From assembly GCA_963691705.1 (NCBI GenBank), contig OY829541.1:15804564-15868563 (forward strand): DNA of 64,000 bases. Reading direction: 5' to 3'. Made by a program: the position numbers and the translations under genes. The DNA is from Viola odorata. Its lineage: Eukaryota; Streptophyta; Magnoliopsida; Malpighiales; Violaceae. Below the pieces are notes generated by a model. It made no database searches. It was not told the DNA's origin and saw only the letters and a program-made list of their open reading frames with translations. This document shows positions 11,196 to 23,618 of this stretch, one piece after another (the stretch's first letter is position 1; each line of letters begins with the position of its first letter).

Positions 11196-13084
11196 GAGCA
11201 ATGCTATTTAGCCGGATGATTTAGGCGGAAAGAATGAGCGGAATGACGTGGCCGTGCCACGTCACTCCATATTTACAAAAACGTCATCGCTCATATTTAC
11301 AAAAATACCATCACAATTTAATTACAAAATTGCCATTTAACCTATCTCCTTCATCACTTCATCACTTGGGCGCCGCACTCCCTCATCATCCCTCTCCTTC
11401 ATCACTTCATTTTCAACATTCATCATAGCTCCGTCCCTCAACAGTCATCATCGATTCTTGTAAGATTTCTTTTGGTTTGCTATGCCTTTCTCATCACTCC
11501 CGCATTTTTTCCGGCGAAAACGATGAAGGCGGCCCTTCCTTCTCTTTTGATTTTCTATGCCTTTCTCTGTGTTTCAGTTTAATTCAGGTGAGCTAGTGGA
11601 TTAATTTGTTCTTGATCTTCTTGACGTTCTAATTTCCTCCTATTTTTATCATCTTTGTATAGCTTCGTTTTTGTATGTTGTGAGCTTTTACTTCTTAGAT
11701 GTAAAGTAGTCTGTAAACCCGTAGGAACTATGTTTGTTGAATCTATTGACGGACATGATGATTTGCTTTTAATTCAAGTGTGATTTTTCATTGATCTGAT
11801 GTTTGTGAGCTTTTACCTGACTTTGTTTTTATGTGTCTGCGCATGTTCTTGTATTAACATTCCTGCGAGGGAAGGAAATGAAAAAAATGGTTAGTATTTC
11901 GGATGAAAAAATGGTTAATATTGTTTTTCAAAAAAAAGGTGGCTGAAATTTGCAGATTAATGACATTGTAGTTGTACAGTAATGGAGATTTTATGTGCTT
12001 GAGCAGGCAAGGTATTTGATGCTCTTGAAGTGGCTGGGAAGAATGTCATGTCAACCTCTATGATTTAAGTATTTGGCATTTCAGGTATGGAGAACAAGTC
12101 GGGAAGGTTACAAACGAGAGCCTTCATGCTGCAGGACATGCATTTGGCACTGCCTGGGTTGCGTTCAAGATAAGAAAGGCACTCATGCCAAGCAGCAGAA
12201 GTGATGGCAACTTGTTTTTTGAGTTGATTTTGTACTGAGAGTTTGTTCTTTTCCGACTGTCAGAAGGCAAATTCAGTTCAGTCACTTGTTTGTATAATGC
12301 AAATAACTTTGATGCAAAATTTGTTTAGTGGCTTGTTGTAGAACACAAATAACTCATTGTATTATTTTTACTGGTTTCAATATAGCATCGTTTTTATCCG
12401 ATCCTTCTGTGTCTTTCATTTCTTTGATAGAAATCTCGACGAGGTTTTCATCTCTATTCTAGCATACTTATGAAGAGTAAAAGTAACAAATGAGAATAGA
12501 CTAAGAAGATCAAGTGATAATAAGTTTCAGCGGAATGACATGCTGGAGCAATGCATTGCGACCATTGATGAGAAATTCCATAATAACTTATTCTGCAGAT
12601 TAAAATAAAATTCTAGAATACTGCAAATTAAAATGAAACTTCAGTATTCCAATACAAAAGGTATTACACAAAATTAAAATTTCCACAAGCACCACATAAC
12701 ATCTCTCCATTCTCATCATCATCAAAATCAAAAAAGAAGGGCCGCCTTCATCGTTTTCGCCAGAAAAAAATGTGGGAGTGATGAGAAAGGCATAACAAAC
12801 CAAAAGAAATCTTACAAGAATCGATGATGACTGTTGAGGGACGGAGCTATGATGAATGTTGAAAATGAAGTGATGAAGGAGAGGGATGATGAGGAGTGGG
12901 AGTGCGGCGCCCAAGTGATGAAGTGATGAAGGAGATAGGTTAAATGGCAATTTTGTAATTAAATTGTGATGGTATTTTTGTAAATATGAGCGATGGCGTT
13001 TTTGTAAATATGGAGTGACGTGGCACGGCCACGTCATTCCGCTCATTCTTTCCGCCTAAATCATCCGGCTAAATAGCATTGCTC
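11196..13084. mobile_element. Non-autonomous Mutator-like element (Pack-MULE)
   Basis: A 1,889-bp element with terminal inverted repeats of about 350 bp (11196 to about 11558, and about 12722 to 13084). The ends begin GAGCAATGCTATTTAGCCGG on both strands. It is flanked by a perfect 10-bp direct repeat, TTTTAATCTA, at 11186-11195 and 13085-13094; 8-10 bp duplications with long TIRs are the hallmark of MULEs. No transposase is present. The inner 1.2 kb carries a piece of a host gene (12007-12238) with intron and 3' UTR-like sequence, making it a Pack-MULE. Reading frames within the two TIRs mirror each other and are not genes. Confidence 0.9.
12007..12238 (+). pseudogene. Captured fragment of an ERD7/senescence-associated gene
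   Basis: Two exon-like pieces lie inside the Mutator-like element. The first (from 12007) reads KVFDALEVAGKNVMSTS before a stop. After a short intron-like gap ending TTTCAG, the second (12085 on) reads RYGEQVGKVTNESLHAAGHA, then GTAWVAFKIRKAL, stopping at 12236-12238. This matches my memory of the C-terminal senescence/spartin-associated domain of plant ERD7-type dehydration/senescence proteins, which associate with membranes or lipid droplets. Only a small C-terminal part is present and the pieces are not joined in frame in the genomic sequence, so it is a transduplicated gene fragment. The family call comes from memory and has not been searched. Confidence 0.68.
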
Positions 13085-13384
13085 TTTTAATCTATCAACT
13101 TGATTCATCCATGTTCACTGTAACACTTTCCATGAAGTTCAAATATAATAAGGGCAAGAAGAGATCAGTTGATATGACTGTTGTACAAACAAAACCATAG
13201 CATCAACAACCATACCGCAAAGCTCAAGCTATCAAAATAACGACGTCAAATAGTCGGGACAGATTTTCAGGCCTCTGTTATGGGAACTCGCTGCGTCTTG
13301 CGAGCCCGGGCATGCGAAAGTTATAAACAAAATGAGAACGTAAGCACAAGGAGCTCCTCTTGATCATAGTCTTGAATTCTTCGA

Positions 13385-16300
13385 CTATCTGCTAAAACGA
13401 TTTAACCATGATAGGATGACTCTTGCACCTTCCTCCCATGAACAATCTAGCATCATATCATGAGCAACTCCCTCAATGCAAATCGGTGGCACATCGTAAA
13501 ACCTTGCTGTTTCGTCCAGTCCTTTGGCATCCTAGCATATTTTTGAACCATGTTAGCAAAGCAATTTTTGTAATCAACAAGCAATTTATTTCGAAAAGAA
13601 GGAAGTAAATTACAATCACAAAGAAAATGCCATCATTATATCATTAGTGTGGTTGAAACCACTTTCATGAGAGTACAAAAGTGTAGCCATTTTGGTTCTT
13701 TTGCTCCCATCTATTGATGGAAAAACAGCAATAGAAGCACATCCTGCATTTTCACATCCGTTGAATTGAAGAGGTAAGTGCCAAAACCAACTAGAAAACT
13801 TAATAATGATGGAGAACAAAGTCGAACAATTGAAAGAGTTCTAAGTCCCATGTGCACATAAGTGTAAGGCCCTGGGTCACAAGACTCAACCATAAATGAT
13901 GCATAAAATGCTACAGGGCAAGAGAATATAGGAATGAGAAAAGCAGCCTTTTAAATGATGCATAAAGACGGGAACTGCTACGAGCGACAGTTATATTTAT
14001 TCTTTCTGCAAAAACTCACAGAATTATGGAATGGTAAGGTGTGTGTATAGGGAAACAGAGTAGCTTTTGAAAATATTTGAAACCAGTAATATATAGGTGA
14101 ACCAGCACCTTTCCAAAGGGATAGCTATAAGGAGGAATATCTATATTTGACTGAACATGATATGCCTCAGAAAAATAAATGTAGAGTAATGGAGAAGAGA
14201 AGCTACAATGAGAAAAAGTAAAAAGTAAAAGACATGGACACCGACAAACAGCTTCTAGTCTAGTTTTCTTTGGAATAAGTTCAATCACAAGAGATCAGAG
14301 TTAGAGAAATTGATCTTTGTATATCCCATTCTTCTTTGAGACAAGATCCACCGATGCTTTATATGAGAAGTTGATGTTTACAGAGTCTAAACATGTTTTC
14401 TATATCCATTACATAAAAACAATATAAACAGTGATGGAAATGAAAAAAAAGGGGGAAAAGCTGTTAAGAAATTGCATGAGTTAGACATGACGATTACCAC
14501 TATGAAGTCATCTTTTGCACCTAACACAAGGACATCAATAGAAGATTTTCGCACTGGGGGAACTGGAAGAGATGCATTTAGCTTCCTTAGATCAAACAAT
14601 GGCATCCTTGAACTTTCTTTCATTAGCTCCTGGTACCTGAAAAAGAAACCAGGAAAACCTCAAACTTCCATGCCCAGCAAAAGAAAGTCCACCAAATAAA
14701 TGTTGTGACAAAAAGAAAAAACATGAAAGGGTTGATACAACCAGATCATGGTTAAGAAACTATTAAACTTTGACTTGTTATATCAGTAGAAGTAACCATT
14801 GTCAACTTGATTACCATATATTTAATTTATCTTTTCCCTTTGTTTTCAGGAAAAAATAAACTTATTAGGCGCCGAGAGGAAGTAAAACATTAGCATGCAG
14901 TTTTGTCAAGGTAAAAACTACCAAGGTGGAGTCTACTTCTGGAATCCACATCAGTTTCTCTATATGTTCTATCATGGACCAACAAGACCGAAATACTTAT
15001 AAGAGTGGCCAACAAACTCATAAAGCGAAATATATTGAAACAAACCACTGCTTTTAAACTAAGATGCCAGAGGACTTAATTCTAAAAGTAGAACTGAAAT
15101 TTCTAAAAATTGGCAGTTTCCATCAAATTCTCATAAAAAAACTTAGTTTAGTAAAACCTTTCTGTTTGGTCCTTTATCTTTGTAAATTTTCAGGTCTAAT
15201 CACACACGCAAAAAGTAATTTTCCAAGCTTTTAAGTGGGGCTTAAGTTAAGGTCCAATAGCTTGCTAGGAATGCATGTTGACTGATAGTGCATGATATTA
15301 CTATTTTCCTAATGAAAATTAAGATAAAATCAAACAAACTTAAATCAATATAAAATCAAGCACAGACTTAACCATGCAAAAGATGTTTTGTTGTTGTTTG
15401 TTATCCTTTTGTCATTCAGAAACGTGAGTGATTATAAGTGCATCCATGAGTTGGCAGAATATACAAGTAACGAACCGCATCACCAAATGATCATCCATTG
15501 TTGACGTGAAAAAAGTTTCTTTGCATAGAGATAGATTGGTTTGGAAATTTTTTGCAGCCAAGCTGAGTGTTACCTGTACAAGATTCCAAATGAACTATAC
15601 TCAAGACAAACAACACGAATAAGGTCTTTTGTTGTTATTAAGGAGTTCAAAGAAGAAACAAAGCACAAATGCTAATTTAGAAGGGAAAATATCTTCTTTA
15701 GGACCAAACAAAAGAGTGAAAGAGTAAATATCGTCTTTCCCCACCAGGAATGACCAAATACTTCTATTATGGACGCAAGAAGGGATAATCTACTCTTAGA
15801 GATAAAAGATAATTAAGTAGCCAATCTTAGGAATTGAAATGTGGTTTGCAAACTCTAATTTCGAAATCGTAAACCCAATGACAAATTCAGATAAATAATG
15901 GAAGTGAAGAAAACATTCATAACAGATTTATGACATTCATCTTTCAAGATTAATGAGGGGTCAAAGCAGTGCATCAATCTGCTACTCCAAAAATTTAAGA
16001 TTAAATTACCTTGAAGGCAGCCAAAGGCTTGGAAAAGAGATACCGCCACACTAGCCCACTAAAATTGGAAAATAAATTCAGTCTTGGCCTCCTTCATCCT
16101 AGTAAAAGAAGAGAAAATCAACAGGTGGTGCAAAGTTACCTATTGCCTGATGGTGGTACAGAGCAGATGAGAACAGCTCCAACAAGGTTAGGGTACGCGG
16201 TTTTCTTTCCTAGATTAAGCCCAAATCAGTAGCGACAAATTCAATACAAGTGAAAAGTTAGCATGTAGAACAATAACAGGCAAGATCGCAGAACAAAAAT

Positions 16301-19300
16301 AAAATTGTGCAGGTGGTGGTGTTATAGTATTTCAGAGCAGCATTAAATTGAAAATACAACTCAAAGTCATCAGTTCTCAAGCACACCAACTAACATAGAT
16401 CTGTTTGCTTTTCCAACTTATTTTACAGCTATAATCCACAATCATACCACCCTATTAATATAAAGGACGAGATCCTTAATGCAGCACCTCGTCCATCTTA
16501 AAGTAATGCGTATCAACGACAAGATTGAAGGATACCTAAATCTTGAGCATTTCGTGTATTTGCAAGGTAGTACTGAATAATCAGCCCTCCAAATGAATGC
16601 CCAAGAAGCACTGGCGGCGATTTGAGTTTTTTATGGATGAAATCAGCAACATCACCTGCATGTGTCTACTGCAAATTTTGAAAAAGAAAATGGAGCAGGA
16701 CAAACATTTTAAACCATATAGAAGGAGTGGAAAGTCTAGGACATCAAGCAGAAGAAAGTTTCTTCTAATGGAGAACTATTTACCTGGAGAGTACCAGCAA
16801 CAGAACCATCAGGTTCATCACTTTCACCCTATCAACATATAGGCAACATATACAGACCAGTGCTGCGTTAGACCTTAACTGACACAATACTGGGATCTTG
16901 CGAAAAGGTTCTTGCAGCTTACACAGAAGGAGAATGCACTAAGATCTCAGTGATGGATGCTGAAATCAACTAAGATGCACTGAGATTGAAAGCGCCCCAA
17001 ACATACATTATCGAAAATATAGCAGGCAATATAGAACTCGTAGTAAGGTTTTAAAGATCCTTAGTTTATCAACTGGGAAGTAACGCCATTTTTGTTCCGT
17101 CAACCAAGACAGCAAACGTTAAAACTGATTTCAAAGAATAACAAACAACAAAGCGTGCAAAACATGAAATACATGTAAGACTTCTAGAACTGAAATCTGC
17201 GCCTCACCAGTTCATAACAATGAATGTTGGAGTCCAGCTCATATCGGCTGAAAGAGAGATTTGTTGTGAGCCTAGCCCAATTGGGGCTATTTGTTTTAGT
17301 TTGATTAGAAAAAGGAAAGATTGGAGTATGACTTGGAGTAGGATTGTGTAACCTAATTAATTAGGTTGTTCACTAATATATATATATGGTGGCTTAGGTT
17401 GTGAGAAAACAGAGAGACAAGAGAGATTGTAAAAAGGTTGTTGTTGAACATCCTGAGAGAGGTTTTGCTGTTGAGCATCCTGTGAGAGAGAAGAGAGAAA
17501 ACAGATTTCGTCAAACTCTGTGCAGCTGCGGGAGAATCGTCGCAGCGACTTCGTTCACCGTTGGATCTGGGTGAAATTTGGACAGCAGGTGCACGACTTC
17601 TGGTTCTTCAATCTGAATGGTTGGATCGGTGAGAAGTTGTCTGGTGTGGTAGAAATCCTGTCCCGATTGAAGCAGTAGAAATCTGGTTTTGGTTCTCTAT
17701 TCTCATATCTCTTGTTTTTCTCGGATTGATTGATTGATTGGATTGTTTGATTGGTACTATTGGTGATAGTGGTGTATGTCAGATTATTCCTATAGTTGAG
17801 ATAGGGATTTTGTTTGGTTGTACACATTGTTCATCATATAGTGGATTGACTGGCTTGGTCCCGTGGTTTTTTACCTGTTGAGGTTTTCCACGTTAAAAAT
17901 CTTTGTGTTATTTTCTTGATTGCTTTTGATTGGTAGGGGTTATTGATTCTTGGGATAAGATTGTTTGCTGCGCAAAATTGATTGTCGATTGGAAATAACC
18001 CCAACAATGAACTCAGTCCAAAGACCAAGTTACAATTACAAGTCACTAACCAGCTCTATATATTATATTATTAACTCAAAACAATTTTGGGAGTAACAAA
18101 CATGAAGAATGGAGAAAGAAAAAGGCACCTGTACGTTTGGTTTGAATTTTATTTGGCACCTCAACCTTTTTTCGTCTTTAAATGGTACTCGTACGTTAGT
18201 GTTTGATCACATTTGATATCTGCGGCCGTTTCTGTCGACAATTTGCCGTTATGTAGCTTACGTGGCGTGACACGTCATCATATTGCCACGTCAGCATTAG
18301 TTTAATATATATATATTTTTTATTTTCTTTCCTTTTCTTTTCTTTCTTTCCTTTTCTTTTCTTTTTTTCTTTTTCTTTCTTTTTCTTTTCTTTCTTTTTC
18401 TTTTCTTCTTTCTTTCTTCTCTTCCACGAACTCACTCTCTCTTTTTCTATTTTTCCTTTTCTCTCTCTCTTTGGCTGCTGCAGCCCTCTTTTCCTTTTCT
18501 TCCTTTTCTTTCCTCCTTGTTGCAGGCCTCTCTCTTCCTCTCTTTTCTTTCTTATTATTTCTCGATGGGGCCAAGCAGTAGGGGTTTGGTGTTTGGATTT
18601 GGGATTTCTTGGTGTTTGATTTTTTTGTGGTGGCTGGATATTTTTGGTTGATTGTGGTGGCTGTTTTGGTGGTGGTTGGTGGTTCGGGTGTTTGGCAGTG
18701 GTAGTTGGGTGGTTCGGGTAAGGTGGATTTGTGGTTTGCGATGGTTTTGATGGTGGTTTGGATGTGGTCGGGATTCGGCGAGGAGATGAGCAGCGGCGGC
18801 GACAGAGAGGAGATCGGGTTGGTGTGGCCGTGGAGGGGTTGGTGTGGCCGTGGAGGAGATCGTGGTGTTGTTGCTGGCCGGCGATGGAGTCGGGAAGAAG
18901 AAGAGAGAAAGAAGAGAAAGAAGAAAAGGAAAAGAAAGAAAAAGAAAGAAAAGAAAAGAAAAAGAAAGAAAAGAAAAAGAAAGAAAAAGAAAAGAAGAAA
19001 AGAAAAGAAAAGAAAAGAAAATAAAAAAAAGGAAAAAGAAAAGAAATATTAAACTAATGCTGACGTGGCATGCCACGTCATCAAATATGATGACGTGTCA
19101 CGCCACGTAAGCTACATAATGGCAAATTGTCGACGGAAACGGCCGCAGGTACCAAATATGATCAAACACTAATGTACGAGTACCATTTAAAGACAAAAAA
19201 AGGTTGAGGTGCCAAATAAAGTTCAAACCCAACGTACAGGTGCCTTTTGTGACGTTTTCCCAAAGAAAAAAGATCAAAAGTTTGAAAAATGTAGAAATTA

Positions 19301-19679
19301 AAAATCACAGAGAGAGTGAGAAGGGCAGGACCTGAGCCAACAAGCTAAGAGCATAGCAGTCATAGTCAAAGCTTGAGAAGAAGGGGAGCCAGTGTTCAGC
19401 CCAGCACCAAGCCGCATGGTAGCTTCCATGAACAAAAACCAGAGGTGGGTTCTCAATCTCAATGTTGCCACTACCCCTCTTTCCCTTCTGCTCAATCACT
19501 TCCATGTTGAGACCAGACGGGAGCTGGTGGAAAACCCGACTCTGTCCCTGCTTCAGCTGGTATGGGACCGCCGAATTGCGGGGTTTGTTAAGAACTGCAT
19601 GGTGAGCTTTGGTGATTTTGGAGGAGGAGAAGAAGAGGGTCGGTTGTGATGGGAACACCGAGAGAACAGAAGCAGCCAT
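13385..19679 (-). CDS. Plastid-type alpha/beta hydrolase
   Basis: Serine hydrolase of the alpha/beta-hydrolase superfamily; its substrate is unknown. Minus-strand exons are 19679-19332, 16828-16784, 16665-16536, 16209-16140, 16058-16010, 15573-15476, 14636-14498 and 13531-13385, in continuous phase, giving 341 residues. The oxyanion loop is HGSYHAAWCW (about 90-100), the nucleophile elbow GHSFGG (Ser155), the acid D289/D290 in GAKDDF, and the histidine His317 in EGVAHDMM. The first 50 residues are rich in Ser, Lys and Gln without acidic residues, like a chloroplast transit peptide. Intron 1 (19331-16829) is 2.5 kb because it contains a solo LTR and a long-TIR element. Repeats begin 67 bp upstream of the ATG, so the promoter must lie in or beyond transposon sequence. 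All catalytic residues are intact. Confidence 0.87.
17225..18006. mobile_element. Solo LTR in an intron of the hydrolase gene
   Basis: A 782-bp sequence starts TGTTGG and ends CCAACA, with the 5-bp duplication ATGAA on each side (17220-17224, 18007-18011). No internal region is present, so it is a solo LTR left by LTR-LTR recombination. It shares blocks with the LTRs at 43425-45832: GTTGTTGAACATCCTGAGAG, TTGGTCCCGTGGTTTTT and GAGGTTTTCCACGT. It includes a perfect 18-bp palindrome at 17350-17367. Confidence 0.88.
18120..19248. mobile_element. Long-TIR element with polypyrimidine/polypurine arms
   Basis: The outer ends are inverted copies beginning AAAAGGCACCTGTACGTT, with about 195 bp of inverted repeat (18120-18315 and 19050-19248). 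Inside, a C/T-rich tract (about 18318-18470) faces an A/G-rich tract (about 18895-19045), so the whole can fold as a long hairpin. The centre is G-rich, with a repeated GGTTGGTGTGGCCGTGGAGG. I found no target duplication and no transposase. Class is uncertain; MULE-like is possible. It lies in intron 1 of the hydrolase gene. Confidence 0.65.
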
Positions 19680-19745
19680 GGATGTCGCCAGTCAGGTGTC
19701 AAGTGTCAAAGTGCTAAATTGCAATTACTGGATGGATTTGGTTTA

Positions 19746-22700
19746 GATAATGACTTTTTGTGCGAACAACCTTCACGAATAGTTTTCTCGAATGAGATAG
19801 CAAGGGTGTTCAATGGTTTTACAAAACCGAATTTTTGATTTTCCAAACCGATTTTAGTCTAATTCAGTTATTAATTAACCGAATTTTTACAATTCAGTTT
19901 CGGAAGATAATTATCCAAAATTTTAATCGGAAGAGTGATAATGGAAATTTCAGTTAACCATTTTAACCGAAATTTTGCTAAACCAGCAGAATAAACTGCC
20001 GAAACTGCCCAAGTCATTCTTCCACTCACTCACCCTCTCACTCTCACTCTTCTCATCCTCATTCGCCATCTCTCTATTTCAGATCCACCTCCACCTGTCT
20101 CCACATCACACCTCATTGATCTCCACCTCCACCTCCCTCCACAAGAGACTCCACTAAAAACGAGCATATCCACAATCTCCTGCCTCCGCTGCCCCATCGC
20201 GTCTGCCCTTGGACGCACGACCTCCTACCACCGCTGCTACCCTTACACACTGCCTCCTACCACCGTTGTCTCATCTATGGACGTGGCCTCCGGCCACGGC
20301 TGCTCCAATCATCACTGACAAACAATTGTTCGCCAACAGGGTAGACCTCGAAGCACAAAGCAGCAACAGATGGTGAACCCCCCTTTCGGCTCCTTCTCCC
20401 GCACCACCAATTTCCTCGCCTGGTTATTGTCTTATTATGGAATTTGCTAGCTGCTCGCCTTGAGGTTGGATGCAATAGTTCTGTTCTTGATTTAATAGTT
20501 GGTTGGGTGCGTTATTCCATTTGATTTCTCAGACTGTAACTCCTGGGTTGGAATTGGTGTCCTTATGGATTGTTGATTGAGTGCCTTGTTGAAATAAGGT
20601 TCGGAAGTTCGGTTTTCGTTATGAAATAATATCGGGAAAAAAATTACAGATAATGATTTAGTCAATTACGGAACGAAAAGGACTTAGAAATTTTTAGAAT
20701 GAACAAAACCGATCTTCAAAATTTTGGTTTTCTACCGACAAAACCATTGAACACCCTAGATAGCACGCTTAGGTGGTTTAGCCACATCATTCACTCATTT
20801 TTGTTGCAGGAAATCCTCTCCCTTCTTCTTCCTCCCTCCTCCTCTCTCTGCATAGCAATAAATTAGAAACAAGAAATATTCATGGTCAAAATACAGTCTC
20901 ATTTCTTCTTTCTCGAAAGTCAAAATCTTTACGCACAAAATTGATTCCTCTCCTCGGCCCATTTATCTGCTTCTCAGACCCTTCAAAAATCTTAGCATTC
21001 GGTAATTGTTGGGCGGGAAATCAAAATAGCCACCACACCGCCACTGCTCAAGCGTCTGCCCGTCGACGTTTGTTTCCATCTCCACCACAATTTTCTCAAT
21101 TTTTTTTTAAAAATCCCAGATCTAACAACTACCATGAAGCACTGTGTTTCCTTCCTTACCACCACTCACTTGTTTCAGAATATCGTGCTAAACTAGATTT
21201 GGTCGGATTTGTCGACGTGGTGATGGATCTAACGTGGACGACATGTGTGGAGGAGAGAGGTGGAGGATATGGATCAGTGATGATGGAGTGAGGATCAAGT
21301 GGAGATTGGGCGACGGTAAATGAAGAGGATGAATGAAGAAGAAGAAAGGAAACCAATTTTAATTATGTCATTCGGAAGGTAGTTTCGGGAAGACTATTCT
21401 CATCCTCTTCATTAAAATAGGTTTCCTTTCTTCTTCTTCTTCTTCTTCATTTTATCCTCATCATTTACCATCACCCAATCTCCACTTGATCCTCACTCCA
21501 TCATCACTGATCCTCATCCTCCACCTCTCTCCTCCACACATGTCATCCACGTCGGATCTATCACCACGTCGACAGATTCGACCAGATCTAGTTTAGCACG
21601 GTATTCAGAAATAAGTGAGTGGTGGTAAGGAAGGAAACGCGGTGGCTCATGGTAGTTGTTCGATTTGGGATTTTAAAAAATAGATTGAGAAAATAGTGGC
21701 GGAGATGAAAACAAACGTTGATGGCGCAGATGGTTAAGTAGTGGCAGTGTGGTGGCTGTTTTGATTTCCCACCCAACAATTATTGAATGCCAAGATTGTT
21801 GAAGGGTCTAAGAAGCGGATAAATGGGTCGAGGAGAGGAAGGCAAGTGATAAAGCGATCAATTTTGTGCGTAAAAATTTTGACTTTTGAGGAAGAAGAGA
21901 TGAGACTGTATTTTGACCATGAATATTTATTGTTTCTAATTTATTGCTCACCTCTGGTCTTGGTAGTTATGCAGAGAGAGAGAAGAGGAGGAGGGAGGAA
22001 GAAGACAGGAGAGAGATGATTTCCTACAACAAAAATGAATGGTAAAGTAAAAGTTTTTTTTCTTTTTAAGTGAATGACGTGGAAAAACCACCTAAGCTTG
22101 CCATCTCATTCGGGAAAATTATTCCTGAAGGTTGTTTGCACAAAAAAAATCTTTATCCAAAAATGAGATCAGATAAGGATAAAACTAAAAGTCGTGCTAT
22201 TCTTTGAGAATATTCTTCCCGAAACTACCTCCCGAATGACGTATCCACGTCATTACTTAATTAAATTGGTTTCCTTTCTTCTTCTTCATTTACCATCATC
22301 TTCCTGTCCATCTTCTTCATTAAAATTGGTTTCCTTTCTTCTTCTTCATTTCATCTTCTTCATTTAACGTCACCTAATCTCCACTTGATCCTCACTCCAT
22401 CATCACTAATCCTCATCCTCCACCTCTCTCCTCCACACATGTCTTCCACGCCGGATCCATCACCACATCGACAGATCAGACCAAATCTAGTGTAGCACGG
22501 TATTCCGAAATAAGTGAGTGGTGGTAAGGAAGGAAACACGGTGGCTCATGGTAGTTGTTAGATCTGGGATTTTTAAAAAAATTGAGAAAATAGTGGCGAA
22601 GATGAAAACAAACGTCGGCGGCGCAGATGGTTGAGTAGTGATGGTGTGGTGGCTATTTTGATTTTCCACCCAACAATTACTGAATGCCAAGATTGTTGAA

Positions 22701-23062
22701 GGGTCTAAGAAGCGGATAAATGAGTCGAGGAGAGCAAAGGAAGTGATAAAATGATCAATTTTGTGCGCAAAGATTTTGACTTTTGAGGAAGACGAGATGA
22801 AACTGTATTTTGGCTATGATATTTCTTATTTCTAAATTATTGCTCACCTCTAGCCTTGGTAGTTATGCAGAGAGAGAGAGAAGGAGGAGGAAGGAGGAAG
22901 AAGACAAGGAAAGAGAGAGGATTTCCTGCAACAAAAATGAATGGTAAAGTAAAAGACTATTTTTTTCTTTATAAGTGAATGACGTGGCAAAGCCACCTAA
23001 GCGTGCTTTCTCATTTGGGAAAACTATTCATGAAGGTTGTTTGCACAAAAAAAGTCTTTATC
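19746..23062. repeat. Three copies of a 0.7-0.86 kb repeat, inverted then direct
   Basis: One unit is present three times: a minus-oriented copy (19746-19802 plus 20758-21399, split by an hAT element), a plus copy (about 21400-22157) and a second plus copy (about 22200-23062). Outer ends read as GTCTTTATC or its complement; inner ends carry a CCCGAAACTACC block. The first two copies form a palindrome of nearly 700 bp per arm. Reading frames inside are mirror images and not recognisable. Target duplications were not found. It may be a non-autonomous TIR element with its copies in tandem. Confidence 0.7.
19803..20757. mobile_element. Non-autonomous hAT element (955 bp)
   Basis: Terminal inverted repeats AGGGTGTTCAATGGTTTT lie at both ends, flanked by a perfect 8-bp duplication AGATAGCA (19795-19802 and 20758-20765), diagnostic of hAT transposons. 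The interior is C/T-rich without a transposase. Removing the element and one duplication restores the repeat arm into which it jumped, so it is younger than that repeat. Its near end is 124 bp upstream of the hydrolase start codon. Confidence 0.9.
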
Positions 23063-23605
23063 CTTTTGAGTATATCATCGTTTTCGCCTCAACTATTTTA
23101 AAATTTATACTTTTGGAAACACACATTTTAATTTTTTTTTGTGTTTATAAATTCCTTATACATACTAAAAAAATTTCATAAAAATCTACATAAGAAAAAA
23201 TATAATAAATATTATAACTGTTTTTATGTCATTTTGTATTTTTTATTTTAAATATTTTTTAGTTTTTATTATTATTTTCTTATATTTTACTTACGTATTA
23301 TATTTTTTCTGAAATGCATCAACTATATATTAAATACTATAAATACATTTGATGTGACTAAATCCTCACTGTTCTTTGACGAAGTGATCTATGCACCATT
23401 GAATGCAAATAGGTACACGTTAAAGTGAAACTTGTTATCTAACAAATGCCACACACAAAAAATGAATCGTAAGTTACAAGCCTGATGTAGACGCTAAATA
23501 TTTGACCATATTAAAAATGACTAACCACTTTGAATGGCAAATAAGTATGGTTCTTTTCCAATTATATCTTGCTACTTAATTGCAATCACTTTCGTAGTGA
23601 AAAGA
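23063..23605. other. AT-rich spacer
   Basis: No coding signal or repeat boundary is seen. It lies between the three-copy repeat cluster and a retroposon insertion. Confidence 0.4.
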
Positions 23606-23618
23606 AAGAGTGTGATTG

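Noticed and set aside
11234..13046. Matching frames at 11234-11428 and 12600-13046 starting with the same peptide
   Set aside because: They are the two inverted TIRs of the Mutator-like element read outward-in, not genes.
18196..19110. Several overlapping frames rich in Lys/Glu/Arg or Phe/Leu/Ser on both strands
   Set aside because: They come from A/G and C/T tracts of the long-TIR element; mirror-image, low-complexity, no protein family.
19975..20475. Frames inside the hAT element on both strands
   Set aside because: Composition is C/T-rich and frames oppose each other; no transposase motifs.
20941..21291. 116-codon frame in the repeat cluster
   Set aside because: Inverted counterparts appear in the other arms with stops; not conserved as protein.
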